64,000 bases of DNA from Juglans regia (taxonomy: Eukaryota; Streptophyta; Magnoliopsida; Fagales; Juglandaceae), in NCBI RefSeq assembly GCF_001411555.2, contig NC_049916.1, forward strand, positions 620,001 to 684,000. Reading direction: 5' to 3'. A program made the position numbers and the translations under genes. A model generated the notes under the pieces. That model was not told the DNA's origin, did not search any database, and saw nothing but the letters and a program-made list of their open reading frames with translations. Every line of letters begins with the position of its first letter. Within the stretch, counting starts at the first letter, position 1. Of this stretch, positions 50,214-58,755 are shown one piece after another.

Positions 50214-51739
50214 ATGCCGCCAAAGAGGAAGGAAGTTCGCAACCCATCTCCACCTGTTCCTAGCTCTCCTTCAGACTCACCATTAGAGATTGATTCTACA
50301 GAACAAGGTAAAAATTTAATACTCATAAAAGTTATTAATTAAGGTCCTGTAATAGAAATATAAATGCAATTGATTACAATGTTATATTTTATAGAATCTA
50401 CAGTACAATCTCGTCAAGGTCGAGGCACCACTAGAGGGGTGACGTTGGAAAAATATCGGAAGGTGGGTAAGATCAAGGTTAACATTCCTGACGAACATAC
50501 TGGGGGCGAAGGACAACCAGCAGCTTGGCTTGCATCACATGTGGGTGCTCTTACACGAACTTACGCACCTTTGGCAACGACTTCATGGAAGAAAGTCCCC
50601 CAAGATGTTAAAGAGCTTATCAAGAAGCGTTGTTTGGTAATATTTAAAATATTGATTTAGTAGAATAAATTCCTATACTTTACTTAAATTTAGAATATTA
50701 TAAATGATAATGTGTTTGTGACTATTTTTTTAAGGATGATTTCGAATTAAATTTTGGTCGGAGAGAGGAGCGTAAGACTGTGGAAGAGCTTATGGGTAAT
50801 GCATTCCGCAAATATAAGGCGAGGTGTCATGAGCATTATAATAAGTTTGAGAAGAAGGAAGATGCACGCCAACATCCTTTCCAGGATGTCCGACCTTCTG
50901 AGTGGGAAAAACTTTGTGACATGTTTGAGGATCCATCATATCAGGTATAATGAAATTTAATTATTTTACTTGTCATATCTGTCATTTCGCTTCATAATAT
51001 TTTCAATTTCTTTGCAGGAGCGAAGTTCTATAAACAAAACAAATAGATCAAAATTGAAGATTAATCATCATGCAGGCTCAAGATCTTTCCATCGTCTTTC
51101 TCAGAAATTGGTATTGCTATTTTTTTTATTGGATATAGTTAATTATTTGGACTCATCATAATGACTTTATATCTTTAACACATTTATTGTAGCAAGATTC
51201 AGATACTAATTATGATCTGACAAAATTATATGCTGCATCGCACACTGATCGTAATGGAGAGTGGACTCATCCTGATGCCCGTGAAAATTATGTAAGTTTT
51301 ATAACCTGTTTGAATTAAATATATTAGAATATTTATGACGATATTAATTCTTTATCTTATATATGGCTAGGATAAAATGGTTGCCCTACGTGCTGAATCT
51401 GCGTCAGATCAAAATTCCTCAACAAGTGATATTGAGATTTTTACACAAGTCCTGGGTCAACGTTCAGGATATTTGAGGGGTTTGGGTCGTTGTGTAAAGC
51501 CTGGTCCCTCTTCCTCTTCTTCTGGGAATGCATCTATGACTTCTATAGCGCTAGAGAATGCGAATTCCAGAATCGAAGAATTGACTGCAAGACAGCATGA
51601 GTTAGAGGCTCAATTGGCAAAACAAGCAGATATGGAGATGCGCCTCAAACAACATGAAGAACAACAAGAAGAGTTCAGAAGACAGATGCAACTCCAAATG
51701 CAGCAGCTTATGCAACAGTACAGGCCTCCAAACAACTGA
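50214..51739 (+). CDS. Transposase_24-like second protein of the CACTA element, intact, 368 aa
   Basis: Six exons, all GT/AG: 50214-50307, 50395-50636, 50735-50944, 51018-51110, 51193-51291 and 51371-51739 (1107 nt, frame preserved throughout). A basic, Ser/Pro-rich start (MPPKRKEVRNPSPP) is followed by GRGTTRGVTLEKYRKVGKIK, a WLASHVGALTRTYAPL segment, WKKVPQDVKELIKKRC, then FRKYKARCHEHYNKF, and WEKLCDMFEDPSYQERSSIN leading to SKLKINHHAGSRSFHRL. Next come FTQVLGQRSGYLRGLGR and a C-terminal Gln/Glu-rich coiled coil (LENANSRIEELTARQHELEA...). This matches the Ptta/En/Spm (Transposase_24) family, the TNPA-like second gene of plant CACTA elements, thought to bind subterminal motifs. It may be the protein that reads the CGTTCGAACG arrays, which is an inference. 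Start chosen at the first ATG, 70 bp after the TNP2 stop. Confidence 0.85.
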
Positions 51740-51907
51740 TGGATTTTGGGATTATCTATTTATGTACGAACAATACCTGTCTCGCATGTTATTTATTTAC
51801 TTTGCGCTTATTTTCACACTTTTGTGAGTGTTAAACAGTTTCTAATGTATTGTGGCAAATAGTATGAATGTCTATTTGGTTTTCTATTATTGATTTAAAT
51901 TAAAGAG

Positions 51908-52338
51908 ATATCGTTCGAACGAACGTAAAACGTTCGAACTCTATGTAACGACAATAGCGTTCGAACGTAGATAATACGTTCGAACGATCACACAACGTTC
52001 GAACGTAAATAATTTCAGTCTTGTTCGAACATATCCTATACCGTTCGAATTTATATAGCGCGTTCGACCTGACCATTTAACGTTCGAACACAAAGACAAT
52101 TCATAACGTTCGAACGAATTCATGTGTGTTCGAACATATTTCGAACTCGTTCAAACAGGGTACTACTGTTCGAACTTAAAAATTTTCCCGTTCGAACTAT
52201 TTTCTGGGACGAATTTAAACCGTGACGAAAAATTTTTTCGTTCGAACGTGTTCGAACGGTTTCCTTCAATTTCGTCCCAAAAGAAATTTTTTGGGACGAA
52301 ATGGTGATTTTCGTCCCAAAATACCTTTTGGCACAGTG
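51908..52338. repeat. right subterminal and terminal repeats of the CACTA element
   Basis: Ten or more CGTTCGAACG copies and variants lie between 51911 and 52260. Then TTTCGTCCC / GGGACGAA words (52280-52320) run up to TTTTGGCACAGTG, the right terminus. Mirrors the left end in motif order. Confidence 0.82.
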
Positions 52339-52489
52339 ATATTGGAACGACTTTGGGACGAATTTTTCTCGTCCCAAAAATTTTTACGGGACGAAATTGG
52401 GGTCTTTTGGGACGAAAATTTTCGTCCAATGCTCTATTAATTAATATGTATTGATGTAATTAATATGCCCAGCCAATGCTCTATTAATT
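52339..52489. repeat. extra GGGACGAA-rich fragment and 17-bp direct repeat beyond the right end
   Basis: GGGACGAA/TTCGTCCC words continue outside the defined terminus to about 52425. CCAATGCTCTATTAATT then occurs at 52426-52442 and again at 52473-52489. This may be the end of a second related insertion or an alternative boundary. Confidence 0.6.
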
Positions 52490-52832
52490 CATCACTTCGG
52501 GATCAACATTACCCTAATTCATCTTAATCTATTATTATTTTAAGATTTAAAAAAATTAATTTTTTTATTATATTTTAGACTCAAATATAAATACATCTGA
52601 TTCATCGGGTCAGGTGTGTACTTAATTCGGTCACAAGGACTTGGATAGTATTTAGTTCAGGTTTTTGATAAAAAAAAAAGAATCATGTGACTGCAATGAT
52701 TAAAGCAAAGAAAATGATCAGGAGCTGCTGATAGCATGATGTAACCACATTGTGTACGTGAGTCATTTCAATAGCATCATATATATTCTCTTTCGTTAAT
52801 ACCAAAGGCTTTTACTTTCTTTCATATATACA

Positions 52833-52865
<33 letters not shown>

Positions 52866-54430
52866 TTATATATATATTCGACTTTCAACATTCCCCGATG
52901 TGGATGGGCATATGCCATTTGATAGTTAGGTAAGAAACACGTACGCAAGCATGATGAAAGAGAAAAATAAAATAAAATACAATCGTTCTAAATAAATAAT
53001 GAAAATATGATAGATACGTTGACGACGATTTCGTATAATTTTTAATTATATTTAACATAAGATGTTCATATTATAATATTAAATTATGTTTATCTCTCTT
53101 ATCTTCAAATAATGATAAAAAGACATTTTAGCCAACAAGAAAGAAAGAAAAAAAAAAAAAAACTGTAATTCGGATATGTTATTAATATCTGGAAGATAAT
53201 ATATAATTATATGAACGTCATAGGAGTTTTCATGGCTTGCACCAACTACTGAACACATTCACACATTGAATACCACATAATGCCATACGTACAGCAGAAG
53301 GGCCTGCTGGAGTCAAGAATTGCAGAATAAAGATAGCAGACTGGCCCTCTCAGACTATTGGCATCGGATTATGTAATTCTAAAAAACAATAAGGAGTTTA
53401 AATAATAGTCTAAAAATATATTACATTGGATTATGTAAATATAAAAAAAAAAAAAATTATTTTTAGTTACAGTAAATTAATATTGTGAGTCATATTTAAA
53501 TTTTACTGTAATTAAACCAAATGAATAAATAATAAGAATGATTTAGATTTAGAGACGAGTTACGATAGATAGATGATTTGTAAATAGTAAAATAAAAATT
53601 AAATTATTTATTATATTTTATATAAAAATTTAAAAAAATTAAATTATTTATTATATTTTATATAAAAATTTAAAAAAATTATAATAATAAAATAAAATTA
53701 CCAATACAAAAGAGATGTAAATCTACTCAAACCCGGTCGGTCTGCGGATCACACACCACACTCCTCATGTGGCGCTTTATTGCCCACGTCACGGTTCTTC
53801 TCCGAACTCCCTCATTCTGAAGCCTCTCACCCTAGCCTTAAAAGTCCGAATTGCAGAATAAGATATTCAAGCTAGCCTTTCTATATCCACCATTCAAAGT
53901 ATAGCGTTTAACTCCTCCATGTTCATGTGCAAAAGTAGAAAATACCCAAAAAAAAAAAAAAAAGAAAAAAAAAAGTTGAAAGAAAAGCAACAAAGTTGTA
54001 CTAGTCATTTCAATCTCCAAATGCACAGCAATCATCATATCTTTCATCAGAACAGCACCTATAAATCCCATATATAAAAAGAAAAAGGTCACAAGCTTAG
54101 CTTAATTGAACGAACGCAGGCTCCAAAGCCACAAACAGACACACAGCATCCACAAAAGATCCCATATCAGAATTCTTTCTATCTGTTCATAATGAACCTA
54201 TCACTTTACAGACGACATCAGGTGAGTCTGCAGCACCCCACTGGTCATCATAGCTAAACACCTAAGCACTAAACAAAAGCGAGACAAACAAATTAAACAA
54301 AAGACTTTCTCCCCTATTCTCTCCGATTCTTCATCTTTCTTTTCTTTACAACAAGACACGGGAGAAGAGGTTCGAGCGTGCCCCCCACCCCCTGTTTAGA
54401 TTCCCTCCATCTATTACGTCAATTTCAAAC
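52490..54430. other. gene-free interval with MITE fragments
   Basis: A MITE-like body occurs at about 53560-53700, where an AAATTATTTATTATATTTTATA-type phrase is tandemly duplicated at roughly 50 bp. A TA run lies near 52835-52858, with A-rich tracts near 53145 and 53947. The last few hundred bases are probably 3' flank of the MAKR gene. No other gene. Confidence 0.5.
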
Positions 54431-54434
54431 AAGA

Positions 54435-55773
54435 TTATGTCTTGCGTTCTCTCTCAAAATATACCAACCCATTCCCTTCCTCAACGCAATTTTTGACCGA
54501 TTTCTCTTCACAAGTTTCGCTTGCAAATCGTGACCGCAGTGAAGAATCTGAAATTGAATTAATAAAAATTGTGACTTTGTGAACTTCATTAAGCAAGCTC
54601 AGGATCATGTAACCCAAAAGTTTATAAGTAGAGAGCCGGTTATACCTCTGGAAAATGAATTCCTTGATAACTCATCAAACGAATCGTCCATAGAACGCGA
54701 CATCGAGGAATCTGAAACCAAATGTACAAGCACAAAATGACAAATTAGAATCCAGTTAAAAGTCCAAGGAATTTAAAACTGTTGATTCACTTCAAGCATT
54801 TTCAAGTAAATCCTATACCTCTGGAAGAATTGAAGGATCGCTTGCAATGCAGAATGGCGCTTTGAATCCCATCATGCTGCTGCAACAGCGAATCGTCTCT
54901 CCTATTTACTGGCTCTACCAATCCGATCGCCGCAGATGCTGATTTGCTCTTCCTCAACTGCTTCTTCTTAGGCAAAGCCGTTGTCGCCGGAGAAGACGAC
55001 GGGGAAGGAGCGGATAACACTTCGGTGAACTTTAACTTTCCGCTATTTCTTTTTGAGACTTTGACGTACAGAGGTTTGATTAGGTTCAAGTATTTTTGTA
55101 TCACCTCCTTCGTGAATCGCTCTGTTCTTGAGCCTTCTGAGATCTGGTGGTCTTGTAGCTTGCTTTCAGCTTTTCTCAAACTGTTTGCTCTCTTGAATGG
55201 TGAGCTGCTTGAACTTGAAGTTTCATCTACCCCGAGCTTCACTGTGAAGAAGGTCTTGCTTTCTTGCTTTTTCTGCTTCTGGGTGTCCATGGAAAAGCTT
55301 TTGGACTTTGTTTTCTCTGTTTTTGAAGTTGGCATTGAATCTGACTTTGACCTCTTGAACATGAGAACTTGGAATCTGGGAGATGATTTTAACAGAGCGA
55401 TCGGGGACTGAGGCTTGGAGCTGGGCTCAATTGGGAGGATTTTTCTTCTAGAAATAGGATCATTAGGAGACAGAGAGAGGGTTGTCTCCAAGAAGCTGAA
55501 GCCGACTTTTTTGGCCGGGTTGCGGTGGCGTTCCGCAGACTCGGGCATGGTTTTGTCTTCTTTGTGATTGTTGGTTTCTGGGTCGGCGTCGGTTTTGTCT
55601 TTGTTGCCGTCAGAATCATAAACAGTAATTTCCAAGTCGAAGAAAGAGTCTTCGTCTTCCTCCTCAAGTTCATCAACTTTTTCCACAGGATGATTAGGAA
55701 ATGCAATAGTGGTGAAGGGATTGGTGGTGGTGGTGGTGGTTCTCCAGAACTTGATGAAGTTTAGAGCTTCCAT
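54435..55773 (-). CDS. MAKR2: membrane-associated kinase regulator (MAKR family, MAKR2-like), 377 aa
   Basis: Three exons on the minus strand: 55773-54819, 54711-54646 and 54547-54435, GT/AG, all in phase 1, in frame to the stop. The start is MEALNFIKFWR at 55773, because a TATA box sits at 55840-55846, downstream of the alternative in-frame start at 55857. Landmarks: SFFDLEIT (residues 43-50), FLETTLSLSPNDPISRRKI (94-112), SPIALLKSSPRFQVLMFKRSKS (123-144), then a Lys/Arg-rich linker, RFTKEVIQKYLNLIKPLYVK (219-238) and the conserved tail DGIQSAILHCKRSFNSSR (301-318). MAKRs are unstructured plasma-membrane-tethered relatives of BKI1 that act with LRR receptor kinases; the basic clusters probably hold the membrane. 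In Arabidopsis MAKR2 has been linked to auxin-related root responses. Exons 2 and 3 encode only 22 and 37 residues. Confidence 0.88.
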
Positions 55774-55839
55774 TGATAGGAGGGGAGAGAAAAGGCTTTG
55801 AGTAAATGGGCAGTGTTTAGTTAGTGCTTTGGTTTTAGT

Positions 55840-55846
55840 TTTATAG
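55840..55846 (-). promoter_or_regulatory. TATA box of the MAKR gene
   Basis: CTATAAA on the minus strand, in the context CACTATAAAACT, about 67-73 bp above the ATG at 55773. It decides between the two in-frame start codons. Confidence 0.65.
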
Positions 55847-55857
55847 TGGGGGCTCAT

Positions 55858-58750
55858 CTGGAGAGATAAAGTAGTTAAACATATTTTAATTTCACACTAT
55901 CCTCCATTTGTATCAACGACTACATTTTCTCATCCAAGTTCTGAATGTGCAGTATCTAAATTCAATAAAAGAACGAAATACAACAAAAGTAGAAAAAAAA
56001 TCTACTAAAAATAGATTGTTTCGGGTCTATTATTCTATTATTTTCCTTGCCTTGTGCTTATTAGTTATTTCACCGGTATAATGATAAATCGGCAGTTTTT
56101 ATAATTATTTGATAATTAATTTCTATTTAATAATGAATAAAAATACTCTTCAAATTATTAAGTTGCATCAAGTAAAGATATGAGATGATCTAATTCTAAA
56201 GTAGCCAAGCTGCATGCAGCAATAGCCTCCTCATTTACCATGGATGCACACCAAATCCTCATTTAGATAATACTGATTGATTGGGTTAAGCAAGTGAGAA
56301 AGATTGTTGGAAGAAAAGATGACAGGGGGTGGTGGATGAGAAAGCCCTAGCTCTGGCACAATATCTGAACGGATAGTATAAAGATTCAGACTGCAGAGTG
56401 CAGAGTTGGAATACAGAAATCAGAGTCCCAGCTTGCGTATTCAGATTTCAGATCCGATCCAGAGTTCAACAGCTACTTGACCTGTAAAATGTAAGCCCCA
56501 CACGCACACATTCATCAACTGTTTTGAGCGTGCATTTGTTCCTAATTGCTTGCTAATTCTCACAATACACTTCACACCATGTATCTCGGTCCTCTCTCTG
56601 CATGTATGTAAGCCAACTGGTAAAGATAGACCTTGCTTAAAAGCAAGGTGTGCCCACATTGCTGACGGATGGCCAGACAGAAAGCAACATTAGTTCAACT
56701 GCAAAATCAAGTTATAGTGACATTTCAAAAAATGAATCGCCCTTAGAGTTGGCAATTTTTATCACTCCACCATTCCGACTTCTTCTTGAATCCCATTATG
56801 AGGATATGCAAAATTCAAGGAACATAAAAAGCATAAGAAAAGGTTAAGCTCATGTACTATTAACAAAATCATCACAAAAATTTCGAAAATAAAGTAAGTT
56901 GGTCAGCTTGGATGGTCGCAATAGGCTTAAAACAAACAAGCTTTTAGAATTGCAAATAAAATTCAAAATTATTGAACTAAAAAAGTGTTCGAAAGTTGGT
57001 AAAACTTGAAACTTAATTGGTTTACACAATACCGAAAAATATAATTCATGAAAGCAAGAGAGCAGCAGCAGCAGCGGCATATGGGGCAGTGGCACAAGGA
57101 AGCGCGTGGACCAATTCATTAGATGTAGTTTCAAGAAATTTGTTTTTTACAGAAGACGAAGCGATGGTGACAAGAAACTTCCAAAAAGTGGAGAGAAAAA
57201 GAAAAATGAAAAGAGAAAAAGGCCAAAAAGAAAAGAAAAAAGACTCGGAAAAAGAGAAGAGCCAAGCAGAGCAAAGCAAACGTAAGGTCGTCTACATCTA
57301 CTTTACTTTTTTCAGTCTCATTTTAAAGATTTGGCAAGTCAGAGAATTGGGTTCTTTACAAGGCAAGGTACTGGTGCAGATGGGGCACGCATGTTCTTCA
57401 TCATATATAGCTCTAGGGACCCTCCTTTTCCTTTGAAGAGGTTCAAGACTCTTTTATTTTGCTATAAAAGGTTTGACTTGTGAACATTGGCTTCCTTTGT
57501 CTCAGACTCCAACCCTTCTTTTGAATGGTATGCCAGGCAGAACGCTTTGGGAAGAAGGTATCTTTTTTTTTTTTCTTTATTTCACTTGGCATCCCTTTGC
57601 TATCAACTTGAGAAAGTTGTATTGTTTGAACCACGAATTTCTCGTAGGTTCGATCGATTATTTGAGGGTTTCTCTCAGACCACAAAATTCCAAGCACTTC
57701 CATGTCAACGTCCCAACTTCCACAAAGGCTTAGGTTGATGATCATCACTTTCCCCAAGTTATAGCTAACATATGCATGCAAAGCGTAGTATGAGCTATAC
57801 TTCAGTCGTCGTATCGTCCAGGGTGCTACATGCACGGTTTCACTCTGCCTTTCAATGTTCAATCTTTTAGTTTCAAGTATCGATCGAAGCCATGGAAGTC
57901 CTCACGTGATCATCACAACATCTTTTATTATGAATTACTCCACTTTAGGGTTCTTTCTCTTTTTCATTAAAAAGAACAAAAGGAGAACAAAAAAGACATA
58001 GAAAAAAGAGAAAGAAAAAGATCTATGGCTTGCACTTTGAAAAATATGCTGCCGCTCCCCTCCCCTGCCTTCTGCTTTGCTTGATCACAAGCTGACTTTT
58101 ATATCAATAATATTCATCTTGGTACACGCTAATCATATACATTATATCATTATTACCAGATTTCTTGAATGTATATAATGAATTGGGAATACAAGCTGTG
58201 ATACTTTTAAAGTTAATGATGATTTAATCCCTTGACATCATGTCCTAATTAGTTGTGAGATATATTCTGTACCCAAAAATTGGAATCCGGTTAAATGTTG
58301 CTTTCTTTTGCTCCCAAAGGAGGAGAGGGGGTTCCCCACATTATCATCGTTTTCAGGTTTGTTTCTTGTTGTCATCTAAATTCATATAGGTAGTTGGGTG
58401 TTTTTCTTTTTCTTCATGTCCCCTAAAACAAGTTCATGTACAACTGCTTGCCTAGTCTTAGTCAAATTTATTCCTTTAAGGAATTTTTGAATGGTGGGGT
58501 ATTGATGTTTGGAATCATAATAAATTAGTAATTAATGAAGTTAGGATAATTGTGCAGGCAATGGTTAATCACCAACCTTGCAATAGCACGTGAAATGAAC
58601 AAAACTGGGGCCTTTTACTACTAGAGATCAACATTCCACCATTATTAGAATTGCCCAAAATTTTCTTCCAAGTCAATCAATCAGAATAATTACCTTAAGC
58701 AATAGCATGAGTACTCTCTATAACCCATTATTTTCCTTTTATTTTTGGTG
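55858..58750. other. gene-free interval upstream of MAKR
   Basis: No recognised gene or RNA. A CTATAAAAGG near 57460-57471 could be a TATA box for an unannotated plus-strand transcript. The frames at 57017-57436 and 57443-57862 are low-complexity, overlap antisense and lack family features. Short poly-T (57566-57577) and A-rich stretches are present. Confidence 0.5.
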
Positions 58751-58755
58751 AATAG

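Larger units (their letters stand above)
31687..52338 (+). mobile_element. CACTA-type DNA transposon as assembled (true size probably about 11.1 kb)
   Basis: The left end is CACTACAACAAA (31687). The right end, reverse-complemented from 52338, is CACTGTGCCAAA. GGGACGAA repeats begin 23-24 bp inside each end. Subterminal clusters of CGTTCGAACG follow on both sides. It carries a minus-strand Transposase_32-like ORF, a TNP2-like transposase and a Transposase_24-like gene. The middle is duplicated around two N gaps and a foreign 3.4-kb contig; joining 31687-34872 to 44432-52338 gives about 11.1 kb. Flanking triplets (AAT left, ATA right) do not match, so no target duplication is visible and the right boundary is slightly uncertain. 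Confidence 0.85.

Noticed and set aside
34873..50403. Reading the doubled TNP2 region as a genuine two-copy tandem transposon
   Set aside because: Not excluded, but both copies end at assembly gaps and share one pair of termini, so an assembly explanation is preferred.
57460..57560. Possible microRNA precursor after the CTATAAAAGG motif
   Set aside because: Compared by eye with common conserved plant miRNAs; no match and no clear hairpin.
57017..57862. Two 139-codon frames, one per strand, suggesting a gene upstream of MAKR
   Set aside because: Low-complexity Lys/Glu or mixed composition, no recognisable domain and no consistent exon model.
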